The notes beneath the pieces are model-generated. The model searched no databases. It had not been told where the DNA came from and saw only the letters and a program-made list of their open reading frames with translations. From Marinobacter sp. F4216 (GTDB lineage: Bacteria; Pseudomonadota; Gammaproteobacteria; Pseudomonadales; Oleiphilaceae), in contig NZ_JAIOUO010000004.1 in assembly GCF_019931195.1 (NCBI RefSeq), positions 62,001-126,000 of the forward strand: a stretch of 64,000 nucleotides of DNA, read 5' to 3'. The translations under genes and the position numbers were made by a program. Shown here one piece after another: positions 43,785-51,848 of the stretch (the first letter of the stretch is position 1; every line of letters begins with the position of its first letter).

Positions 43785-46611
43785 ACGCCACCTGTACTTC
43801 TTGCTTGTCGAATCGAGCCGGATTCAGCTTGGCCATGGCGCCAAAGCTCCGCTCGATCCAGGGATTGAATTGCCCGCCCCAGGAACGGTCGATGTTGGCC
43901 TGGTGGACCTCGATCGCCAGATCCTCGAAGGGGATCGCCTGCTCTTCCAGGATCAGCTCGTACTGCATGGCTTCCAGCTCGCTCAGACCCTTGGGCCGCG
44001 GCGCATCCATCAGCTCCCGGGCAAACTGGCCGTAGAGATCGGCAATATTGAACGTCGCCCGGCTGGTCTGCCCCTGCACCGCGTATTCGGCCGCCTTGTT
44101 GTAACGGTCCAGCGCGTTCTTCAGCTTCTCGTTCTTGCGCGGAATGCTTTTCTGCAGGGGATGACGCAGACGAACCCGGTCAAACTCGATGCGCCAGTAA
44201 TCGCCGTACTCGTTGTTGGCCCAGGCCGCCAGCCACGCGGAGCGGCCGGTTTGCCAGTCTTCCGGTGCCTTGTTGTGGCCATCGATGACCCGGCGCAGCC
44301 AGTACAGATGACGATTCAGGTCATCCATGCGCTTGTACAGGTAGGCCACGTGATAGCGGGCTTCCATTCGGGTATCGAACGGCTCTTCATAGTCGAAGGC
44401 CCATTTCTTGAAGTACGCCAGCGCCTGCTCGTCTTCGCCGGACTTCTCGTACAGTTCGGCCGACAGGAACAGGGCATCGCGACGGATATCTGCACGCTTG
44501 TCGTTGCGATAGATCCATTCGTATTCACGGGCCGCGTTCAGCCACTGCTCATCCTGTTCGTAGGCCCAGGCAATCTTGTTGGGCAGATCAGTTGCCAGCT
44601 TGTGGTTCGGGAACAGCTTGCGCAGCTCCTTCATTTCAGCCAGCGCCGGGTCCCAGTTTTCCAGGGTCAGCAGGTGGGTGGCGGCATCGAACTGGGCAAT
44701 CACCCGAACCTCAGTGTTCGGCGCCACCGCCTTGATTCGAAGGAACTCGTCGACGGCACCGGCCATGTCGCCGGCCGCCAGTTTCTGCTCGCCCTGCTTG
44801 TAGATGGTGACCGCCATGCGCTCGGTGACTTCGGCGTACTGCTTGTCCGTGGTGTCGATGTAGCGCAACTGGTTGCGGTAGCCTTCTTCGGCGTCAGCCA
44901 GATTACCCAGCTCGTACTGGCTGTGCGCAATGACGCCCCAAGCCGTGCGGTTCAGCTCGCGGTCCACATCGCCGGCGCGGCTGACAATGGAGGTGGCCAC
45001 TTCCAGGGCCTTCTCGTAACGACCCAGAGCGAAGAGTTCTTCCGAGGTCTTGGCCAGCACCGAACCGGAACGCTCGTCATCCCGGTAGGTCTGGACGAAC
45101 TGCAACTGGCTGTCGACGCCCTTGCTGCGCCACTGGCGAAGCTGCTCGGAACTCTCGCCCACCGTCGCTTTCAGGCGATCCGCCTCTTTCTGGTAGGCGA
45201 TGATGGCCGCGTAGCCGGCGTCGGGGCCGTACTTGGGATGCTTGAACTCGTAAGCACTGCGCTCGTAATGGGTGATGGCCGTCGGGTAGTCTTCCCCGTC
45301 GAAGGCGGCTTCGGCGCGCATGTAGACCATTTCCGGGATGCGCGGATCGTTCGGGAAGGTCTGCTCGTACTCGCCATAGAACTCCGACGCTTTCAGGAAG
45401 CTGGTGCGCTTTTCAGCCTCGGAGGCTACGCTCTTCGCTGCCGCCACCGTGCCATCCGCCAGCTCACGCTTCAGACGCTGACCGGTCGCGTGGTAATGGC
45501 GTGCCAGTTCGTCGATGTAGACCTTGAGATTTGGAATGACCTTGGCTTTCACGTCCGCCGGCTTGGTGTTCCAGAACTCTGAACGGATGCCGTAGTTGCG
45601 CACGTAGCTCTCTTTTTCCGGCAGCACCTGCTGGTTGAACTCGCCGTCCACATAGGCACGGATCATGTCCGCATGCATTTCCGGCGCCCGTTCGGAATCC
45701 GGGTTTTGCATAACGAAGGCGCGGAACGACTGGGCGGAATCTTCATACCGCTCTTTTTCCAGGTAGTGCTTACCCAGGCTGGAATACAGGATCCAGGTGT
45801 ACTTGGCCGCCTCCGGACGATTGGCAAACATGCTGTCGATCTTCGCCGCACCACCGGCGTAGGCCAGCCCCACGCTCATGATCCGCAGGGTGTCATCCAC
45901 CAGCGAGCGGTTCACGTTATCCAGCTTTTCCACCTTGCCGTCGTCCGGCACCAGCCGGTCCAGCACCTTGGAGAAGTTCATCAGGCTGTTGTCGTAGTCA
46001 GACAATTTGTACTGCGCCCAGCCCAGCAGGTAGTAGGAGTTGTTCAGGAACGTGGACTCCTGCCCCAGCGCGACCACCGCCTTGTAGGCTTTTTCCGCCT
46101 GCCCGTACTCTTCATGACGGAAATGGATATCCCCCTTCCGGAAGTACACCTCGGCCAGTCGACCGGAATGAGGGTGATCCTCGATGAACTGTTCCAGAAC
46201 GGTCTTGGCTTCCTGATCCCGGCCATCCAGGTCGTAGGCCTTGGCCAGCTGGTACATGGCTTCCGCGTTCTGCTTGGAATCCGGGTAGCGCTTGAGGAGT
46301 TCGTTGTACGCGGCAATCGCGTCCGGGAAATAACCGTTCTCGCCCGGCAGCAAACCCAGCAGCTGGTTGTAGTCGCCCTCGAGCATGTACACACTGGCAA
46401 TGCGGCGCTCAATCAGCTCACGGAGCTTCTGGTCCTCGATGGTTTTCAGAAGGTCCCGGTATTCTTCGCGCACGTCTTCGTGCATCACCCGCGGCAGGGG
46501 AATATCCGCCAGCGGTTCATAGTCCTTCTGCAGCTTGCCGATTGTGGTGCCGTCGTTAAAGCTGGCGCAGCCGCCCACCAGAAGACTCAGGAGAAGTACC
46601 TTAGATCGCAT
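43765..46611 (-). CDS. large TPR-type lipoprotein scaffold
   Basis: 948 residues. Signal with lipobox VGGC near residue 15 from the ATG at 46611 (an in-frame start at 46683 lies in the preceding gene). The rest is nearly all helix-turn-helix repeats of the TPR/Sel1-like kind (AIAAYNELLKRYPDSKQNAEAMYQLAKAYDLDGRDQEAKTVLEQFIEDHPHSGRLAEVYFRKGDIHFRHEEYGQAEKAY, and again around 400-800). Such proteins serve as periplasmic or outer-membrane scaffolds; the nearest idea is the TPR part of Glt/Nfs machines. It overlaps genes on both sides, so it is tightly coupled to them. Confidence 0.8.
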   Translation of the reverse strand: MRSKVLLLSLLVGGCASFNDGTTIGKLQKDYEPLADIPLPRVMHEDVREEYRDLLKTIEDQKLRELIERRIASVYMLEGDYNQLLGLLPGENGYFPDAIAAYNELLKRYPDSKQNAEAMYQLAKAYDLDGRDQEAKTVLEQFIEDHPHSGRLAEVYFRKGDIHFRHEEYGQAEKAYKAVVALGQESTFLNNSYYLLGWAQYKLSDYDNSLMNFSKVLDRLVPDDGKVEKLDNVNRSLVDDTLRIMSVGLAYAGGAAKIDSMFANRPEAAKYTWILYSSLGKHYLEKERYEDSAQSFRAFVMQNPDSERAPEMHADMIRAYVDGEFNQQVLPEKESYVRNYGIRSEFWNTKPADVKAKVIPNLKVYIDELARHYHATGQRLKRELADGTVAAAKSVASEAEKRTSFLKASEFYGEYEQTFPNDPRIPEMVYMRAEAAFDGEDYPTAITHYERSAYEFKHPKYGPDAGYAAIIAYQKEADRLKATVGESSEQLRQWRSKGVDSQLQFVQTYRDDERSGSVLAKTSEELFALGRYEKALEVATSIVSRAGDVDRELNRTAWGVIAHSQYELGNLADAEEGYRNQLRYIDTTDKQYAEVTERMAVTIYKQGEQKLAAGDMAGAVDEFLRIKAVAPNTEVRVIAQFDAATHLLTLENWDPALAEMKELRKLFPNHKLATDLPNKIAWAYEQDEQWLNAAREYEWIYRNDKRADIRRDALFLSAELYEKSGEDEQALAYFKKWAFDYEEPFDTRMEARYHVAYLYKRMDDLNRHLYWLRRVIDGHNKAPEDWQTGRSAWLAAWANNEYGDYWRIEFDRVRLRHPLQKSIPRKNEKLKNALDRYNKAAEYAVQGQTSRATFNIADLYGQFARELMDAPRPKGLSELEAMQYELILEEQAIPFEDLAIEVHQANIDRSWGGQFNPWIERSFGAMAKLNPARFDKQEVQVAYGDGIR

Positions 46612-48373
46612 GGTCACCCTCCTCTTCGGACTGGGCAGACACGGCAGGCTCAGCATCGGTATCGTCGCTTTCCGCCGGGCCATCCAGGTACTGCAGGGAG
46701 CGGTCCAGAATACGCACCTTGGCCAACTGCGCCTCCACCTGGTATTGCTTCAGGCGCTCTTCGTGGATATCCAGTTCGGTGCCCACCAGGTTCAGCATCA
46801 CATCCTCAAGATGGGCAATCAGGCCATCGGTCTGAGTCATCTGCTCATCCACCTGGGACATCATGCGGCTGACCGCCATGCTGAACTGGTCACCTTCTGA
46901 CACTGAATGGGCGCTGCGGAGGGCTTCGAGCATTTGCTCACCGCGGGCGATATCAAACGCCAGGTCTTCCATCTGCCACTGCAGTTTTTCCTTCGCCACC
47001 TCTGGCTGGCCGGTGACCCGGCTGGCCAGGTTCTGGTAGCTCTGGCGGGCCTCTTCCAGATAACGGGTCAGACGGGCCACACCCTGCTTATGGCTTTCGC
47101 CGTCGAGGCTGCCGTCACGGGCGGCCAGAATCACTTCGAAGTCGTCACGACGCTCCTGCCAGCGCTCCAGATTGTTGCGAATGGCGTACAGGTCCCGGAG
47201 GTCCTTCAGGACGGACTGGAAGGCGTGGTCTGACATCAGATCCACCAGAAAGGGCGACAGATGGTTCACCGACACCGACGGCGCGGAACCAAACCAGTCG
47301 CTCTCACCCAGTACCTGATCCAGATTGCGGACGAACAGCTCAAGCACGTCCGCCCCTTTCAGGGAAGTTCGGGCTTTTTGCAGCCATTCGAGGGCATCTC
47401 GAAATTTCTGATCGGCGTCGATAAAACCCTGGGCTGCGCGACCATTCAGGCCCATCTGCTCATAGACGTGGGGCTGGAGCAGAATGGCTTCCTGAACTTC
47501 CGGCAGGGCGATGGAACGGTCGGTCAGCACATCCAGAGGGCCCAGCGCATCCCGGAACGCACCGTCGTTAATGGCCATCCAGCTGGCGCCCAGCAGGCCC
47601 CGGTTGGAGTAGGCGCCACTGGTGCTGATCAGCGACAGCTGCAGACTGGCATTGGCCTGGTCATTCTGACCGGCGTAAAGGTAGGACAGCGCCATGCGCG
47701 CCCGGTCTGACAGGCGACGCAGCTCTTCCGTGTCATCGTTCAGTTCGATGACTTTCTCAAGCGCCGAGATCGCACGCCCGGTTTCCTGCTGGCCGCCATA
47801 GGCAATCGCCAGGTTGAAGTAGAAGTAAGGCGCAAAGGGGCTGTCATCGTCGATGGTATCGGCGACCGACTCACCCGCAGAGAAGTAACCCAGCTTCACG
47901 TTTACCAGAGCCGCCAGGTAACGATACTCATCGTCCACGGCAGCCGGCAGACCACCCTGGACGCGCGCCAGGTTACGGGCCGCATCGTCCACATCGCCAC
48001 GCAGGTACTGCATCTTGCCCAGGTAGAACCAGGCCCGGTTACGGGTTTCTTCATCCAGGTTCTCGCGGGCAACACGGTTAAAAATGTTTTCAGCCTGGGA
48101 ATCCAGGCCGTAGGACAGGCTGATCCCGCCCTTCAGCAATTCCGGGTAGGTGCCGTGGTTGACGATGCCACCGTGCTCTTCGGCCCAGGCGTATTCCACC
48201 AGCGCCTCGAAATAGTTCTGCTGGTAGAACTCAAACAGGATGGCGCCGTATTTCAGGTCCTGCACACTGGTCACCGGCGCAGCCACACTGGCCGGCAGGC
48301 ACATGGAACCAATCACGATGCCGGCAATGGCTTGCCTGAAGGACTGTTGAGCGGCGCGCACTAGCTTCATCAC
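46601..48373 (-). CDS. exported TPR-type protein with C-terminal coiled coil
   Basis: 590 residues. Signal peptide ending near VAA at about residue 32. Residues 40-330 hold TPR-like repeats (RNRAWFYLGKMQYLRGDVDDAARNLARV, YFYFNLAIAYGGQQETGRAISALEKVIELNDDTEELRRLSDRARMALSYLYAGQNDQANASLQ). Residues about 395-560 are heptad-rich and likely coiled coil. It begins one base after the preceding gene's stop and overlaps the next lipoprotein gene by 11 bases. No enzymatic motif. Probably a periplasmic scaffold of the motor complex. Confidence 0.78.
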   Translation of the reverse strand: MMKLVRAAQQSFRQAIAGIVIGSMCLPASVAAPVTSVQDLKYGAILFEFYQQNYFEALVEYAWAEEHGGIVNHGTYPELLKGGISLSYGLDSQAENIFNRVARENLDEETRNRAWFYLGKMQYLRGDVDDAARNLARVQGGLPAAVDDEYRYLAALVNVKLGYFSAGESVADTIDDDSPFAPYFYFNLAIAYGGQQETGRAISALEKVIELNDDTEELRRLSDRARMALSYLYAGQNDQANASLQLSLISTSGAYSNRGLLGASWMAINDGAFRDALGPLDVLTDRSIALPEVQEAILLQPHVYEQMGLNGRAAQGFIDADQKFRDALEWLQKARTSLKGADVLELFVRNLDQVLGESDWFGSAPSVSVNHLSPFLVDLMSDHAFQSVLKDLRDLYAIRNNLERWQERRDDFEVILAARDGSLDGESHKQGVARLTRYLEEARQSYQNLASRVTGQPEVAKEKLQWQMEDLAFDIARGEQMLEALRSAHSVSEGDQFSMAVSRMMSQVDEQMTQTDGLIAHLEDVMLNLVGTELDIHEERLKQYQVEAQLAKVRILDRSLQYLDGPAESDDTDAEPAVSAQSEEEGDHAI

Positions 48374-49054
48374 TTACCACTCCCGAATGGCAAATTCAGG
48401 CTGCTGACGGGCCTCGGAGTCGGCGATGCTCAACTCCACGTACTTCGGCCCCTGCCCTTTGGTGAAACGCAGACTGCTGCCACGCTTGTATTCGCGACCA
48501 TTCGGACCCTGACCGATGAAGAACGCAGACAGCGTATGCTCCCCGGCACTGACGTTACCCAGGTGCAAACGGTGCATGCCGCCCTTGGCCAGCGCGGTAC
48601 GCTCTTCTTCGCTGTACAGGTAGGAGGCCACGGTTTCGTTATTCAGGCGCAATTCCACACCCTCAAGACGGAAGAACTCGCCCACGTCCAAAGACAGGAA
48701 CACGTGAAACCGGGTATTGGCCGGGAACAGCAGATCTTCCTCAAGCACGCGGAGATCCTTGTTCAGGGTCACCACAGACTGCTTCAGATCCTGAATTTCC
48801 CGCGACAGGTCGTTAACGGCACGCTGGGCGCGCTCGCGGCTCTCGCGCACGGACATCGGCGTTTCCAGAATCTGTTCAAGCGGTGCAGCCGACTTGGCCG
48901 CCTGCTCACCGTCCACGACGGACGATTCGGCCTCACTGGCGCTTGCCTGGCCACTCAACAAGGTGCACAGGGCCATCGCCAGGAGCGCGATCAACCCGCT
49001 TGTGTTCATTTTTTTCGGTCTGCTCGCAGACCCCTGCATTTGTAAACTCACCAT
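48374..49054 (-). CDS. exported protein, first gene of the envelope-motor operon
   Basis: 226 residues. The ATG at 49054 has GGGAGCAGG before it; an ATG at 49009 (MNTSGLIALLAMALCTL) is the other candidate and gives a shorter signal peptide. Cleavage likely after ASA. Then a helical, probably coiled segment (VRESRERAQRAVNDLSREIQDLKQSVVTLNKDLRVLEEDLL) and a beta-rich C-terminal domain (TRFHVFLSLDVGEFFRLEGVELRLNNETVASYLY...GEHTLSAFFIGQGPNGREYKRG). Function unknown. It opens the eleven-gene minus-strand run and faces the divergent outer-membrane genes. Confidence 0.75.
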   Translation of the reverse strand: MVSLQMQGSASRPKKMNTSGLIALLAMALCTLLSGQASASEAESSVVDGEQAAKSAAPLEQILETPMSVRESRERAQRAVNDLSREIQDLKQSVVTLNKDLRVLEEDLLFPANTRFHVFLSLDVGEFFRLEGVELRLNNETVASYLYSEEERTALAKGGMHRLHLGNVSAGEHTLSAFFIGQGPNGREYKRGSSLRFTKGQGPKYVELSIADSEARQQPEFAIREW

Positions 49055-49430
49055 CCTGCTCCCATGACAGCCCGCGTCCGGGCGGCACCGGTCAATAGCA
49101 TTGAATATTCCGGGAAATAACCTTTGAGATACCGATTCTGCCCAGGGACTCTTGCGGTCCGACTTCTTCTTTGAGCCATCGACTTTGTTGGAATCGTTTC
49201 ATTCGTAAAATTCTGCAAAATACGCTATCACATCTTCCTTGACGCTAAGGAGACATATTTCGCGTCAATTTTTCATTCTGTGACTGTCTTCCCGAAACGC
49301 AGAGTCCTCTATTGCCGAACGCCTGCCCAATCGCCACAGTTCCGACCCATATCTCACTTTGTTAGCAAAAACATGTATTTACAATTATTAACATTTGATT
49401 ACCTTCAGCACTGAAGCCAGCTTCGACATT
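49055..49430. promoter_or_regulatory. 376-base divergent intergenic region of the envelope-motor locus
   Basis: Must hold the promoters of the minus-strand operon and of the plus-strand barrel genes. Seen: an A+T-rich end with a -10-like TACAAT at 49380-49385 facing the barrel genes, and an inverted repeat TTGACGC (49239-49245) / GCGTCAA (49262-49268) with 16 bases between. No gene or RNA recognised. Confidence 0.45.
49239..49268. promoter_or_regulatory. spaced 7-bp inverted repeat, candidate regulator site
   Basis: TTGACGC and GCGTCAA, perfect inverted arms of 7 bases 16 bases apart, roughly in the middle of the divergent region. Could be an operator shared by both transcripts, or chance. 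Confidence 0.3.
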
Positions 49431-50225
49431 ATGAAAGCAATCACAGACATGACTCTTAGGCTGACGCCTGTCCGGACATTTTCCCGTCATCTTCTCGTCG
49501 GGCTGATGCTGGCCACCCCCGTTGCCCCGGTCACGGCACAAACCGGGTTTGAAAACGAGGCCGCCGTGCTGGAAGTGGTGGATCCGTTTATCGAGCTGCA
49601 CACCGCGCCCGGCCGGGGCTACCCGGTGTTCCACGTCATCGAGAAGGGTGAACAGGTTGAGCTGATCAAGCGCAAAACGAACTGGTACAAGGTTCGCTCT
49701 GCGGAAGGCGAAGAAGGCTGGACCAAGGCCGCCCAGCTGGGCCGTACCCTGCAGCCGACGGGACTGCCCGCCGACCTGCCCGAGGTCAGCCACGGCGAGT
49801 ATCTGGAATCGAGCTGGCGGGTGGGCTTCACCACCGGCCTGTTTGAGGAATCCACCAGTTTCAGTTTGACCGTTGGTTACCGCCCACTGACCTGGGTTGG
49901 TGCGGAACTGGAAGCCGGCAAGATCTACAACCGGTCGGTGACCAGTGATTATTACAGCGCCAACCTGATCTTCGAGCCCATGAACCAGTGGGACATCACG
50001 CCCTACGCGGTAACCGGCATCTCCACATTTTCCTTCGATGCGCGGCAGAAAGTCCTGCTGAGCGATCTGGGCGATGCCGATGGGTTCAACGTTGGCGGCG
50101 GCCTCAGTTACTACATTGGCCGGAACTTCCTCGTACGTGCCGAGTACCGCATGTATTCGGTTTCATCAAATTCAGAAAGCACAGGTTTAAGTGAATGGAA
50201 ATTCGGTCTGAACACGTTTTTCTAA
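49431..50225 (+). CDS. outer-membrane barrel protein with SH3 domain
   Basis: 264 residues from the ATG at 49431. Signal peptide ends near VTAQ (about residue 37). Residues 45-105 are a bacterial SH3 domain (VVDPFIELHTAPGRGYPVFHVIEKGEQVELIKRKTNWYKVRSAEGEEGWTKAAQLG). The remaining 150 residues alternate polar and hydrophobic residues and end in F, as in an eight-strand-type outer-membrane barrel (TGLFEESTSFSLTVGYRPLTWVGAELEAG ... SEWKFGLNTFF). It overlaps the next barrel gene by 31 bases. Divergent from the motor operon, so a likely outer-membrane part of the same system. Confidence 0.78.
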   Translation: MKAITDMTLRLTPVRTFSRHLLVGLMLATPVAPVTAQTGFENEAAVLEVVDPFIELHTAPGRGYPVFHVIEKGEQVELIKRKTNWYKVRSAEGEEGWTKAAQLGRTLQPTGLPADLPEVSHGEYLESSWRVGFTTGLFEESTSFSLTVGYRPLTWVGAELEAGKIYNRSVTSDYYSANLIFEPMNQWDITPYAVTGISTFSFDARQKVLLSDLGDADGFNVGGGLSYYIGRNFLVRAEYRMYSVSSNSESTGLSEWKFGLNTFF

Positions 50226-50896
50226 GTGCCAGCCTGACGGCCCGCTCCGCGACCTCCGCCCTGCTCCTGGCAGGCGCCCTCGCCGCGCCGCAGCTGGCCA
50301 CGGCACAGGACGCTGATGACAGCGCCAAACCCGCACCGGTCCAGGTCATCGCGCCGGAAGTGGAGCCTCGCAGCATTCGCGAAGCGGATATCGACGCAGA
50401 GTTTTTCGAGGTCGGCGCCTTTGCCGGCATGATGACCATCGACAACTTCAGCTCCGAACCGCTTGTGGGCGTGAGCGCGGCATTCCATGCCACGGAAGAC
50501 TTCTTCCTGCAGTTCAATTACGGCTTCACCGAAGCGGGACTGACGTCCTTCGAGGAGCTGAGCGGTGCGGATGTCCGCCTGCTGACGGACGATGACCGGG
50601 AATACAGCTATTACGACTTCCTGGTGGGGTACAACATCTTCCCGGGCGAGGTGTTCTTCAGTGATTCGCTGACGTTCAACTCAGCGTTCTACCTGGTCGG
50701 CGGGGTTGGGAATACCGAGTTCGGTGGCGAAAGCAATTTCACCACCACCCTCGGCACCGGTTTCCGTGTGGTCCTGCTCGACTGGCTGACCGTGCACGTG
50801 GACTTCCGGGACCACATGTTCAAGAGCGACCTGATTCGTGAGTCGCAACTGACTCACAACATCGAACTGTCCTCCGGGTTCACCCTGTTCTTCTGA
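50195..50896 (+). CDS. outer-membrane beta-barrel protein
   Basis: 233 residues. Signal peptide ends at LATAQ (about residue 38). Mature part has FFEVGAFAGMMTIDNFSSEPLVGVSAAFHATEDFFLQFNYGFTEA and later barrel-like strands, ending LSSGFTLFF with a C-terminal Phe for BAM recognition. It resembles the barrel family found beside TPR/ExbB genes in myxobacteria. The gene starts inside the end of the SH3-barrel gene, so they are coupled. Function unknown. Confidence 0.75.
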   Translation: MEIRSEHVFLSASLTARSATSALLLAGALAAPQLATAQDADDSAKPAPVQVIAPEVEPRSIREADIDAEFFEVGAFAGMMTIDNFSSEPLVGVSAAFHATEDFFLQFNYGFTEAGLTSFEELSGADVRLLTDDDREYSYYDFLVGYNIFPGEVFFSDSLTFNSAFYLVGGVGNTEFGGESNFTTTLGTGFRVVLLDWLTVHVDFRDHMFKSDLIRESQLTHNIELSSGFTLFF

Positions 50897-50922
50897 GCAG
50901 GTGAACCCGAAACGGGTATATC

Positions 50923-51819
50923 CTAACTACCCGCCTGTGTGCGCTGGCGCAGATCCACGAAAAACGAATCGGTTTCGGCCCGGATCTCTGTCAGCGCCTC
51001 ATTCCAGTCTTCCCGATAGCGCTCAAAGGTTTCTTCGCTCAGGCGACTGAAGCGCTCGCCGGTGCGGGCCATTGCCCGACTGGCTTCGGCCAGGGAATCC
51101 ATGGACGGATCATCCAGGGACTCGCTGTTGCCCTCCAGGTCCACCGCGGCTTCCTCAAGCAGGACCTTGTCGTCCCGCGGCATCTGGTCGTTATCTTCCA
51201 GTGCCTCGTTGATGGAGTCGGCCAGGTCTTCCATTGCGTTCTGCAGACTCTCACCGAAGTCTTCCATGGCTTCCTTGGCCTGCTGTTCAAGATCCCGGGT
51301 GTAGGCTTCAAACTCGGAGGCAAACTCATTCATGCTGGCCTCCAGATCGTTGGAGGACGAGGCAAAGCTGGCCTCCAGCTTGTCCCGGAGCTTGCCGAGC
51401 TCGCCCATCAGCTGCCCGAAGGGCGACGGATTCATTATCGCCTCACGGGTCCGCCTGTAATCCACCTGCCAGCCCTCCTGCTGACGGACCAGGTAGGTCA
51501 CCAGCTCCTGGGGATCGGCGTCCGGACCATCTTCAGACGGCAGGCGCGTCACGATCGTGGCCTCGACATCGTCGATCACCACCCGACCGAACGCCGGCGC
51601 CACGTCCGTCCAGTCCCGGTCAAAACCATCAAAGTCCTTGGTTTTATCCAGTGTCGACAGCTCGGCCATCGAATCCACGTCGTTTTCAGCCACTGACTGC
51701 CAGAAGGCTTCGGCCACTTCCTGCGGCGTTTCCGGCCCACTGCAACCAGCAGTGACAACAAGCACGAGTGAAACAGCCAGACTCCGAAGCAGAGCAATTC
51801 CCATGATAACAATCCTCAC
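50923..51819 (-). CDS. hypothetical lipoprotein with long helical region
   Basis: 298 residues. Lipobox VTAGC near residue 26 (in-frame ATGs at 51819 and 51804). Residues 30-125 look like a small NTF2/DUF4878-like domain (TPQEVAEAFWQSVAENDVDSMAELSTLDK...GWQVDYRRTREAI). The rest is highly acidic helix, likely coiled coil (LEASFASSSNDLEASMNEFASEFEAYTRDLEQQAKEAMEDF). It is convergent with the barrel gene and follows the TPP enzyme gene region. Unknown role. Confidence 0.72.
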   Translation of the reverse strand: MRIVIMGIALLRSLAVSLVLVVTAGCSGPETPQEVAEAFWQSVAENDVDSMAELSTLDKTKDFDGFDRDWTDVAPAFGRVVIDDVEATIVTRLPSEDGPDADPQELVTYLVRQQEGWQVDYRRTREAIMNPSPFGQLMGELGKLRDKLEASFASSSNDLEASMNEFASEFEAYTRDLEQQAKEAMEDFGESLQNAMEDLADSINEALEDNDQMPRDDKVLLEEAAVDLEGNSESLDDPSMDSLAEASRAMARTGERFSRLSEETFERYREDWNEALTEIRAETDSFFVDLRQRTQAGS

Positions 51820-51848
51820 ATCTTTCGTTCGGGCGCATCATACCCTGC

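Noticed and set aside
43687..45582. 631-codon open frame on the plus strand
   Set aside because: Lies wholly antisense to the TPR genes; its composition is that of a GC-rich shadow frame and it has no ribosome site or domain.
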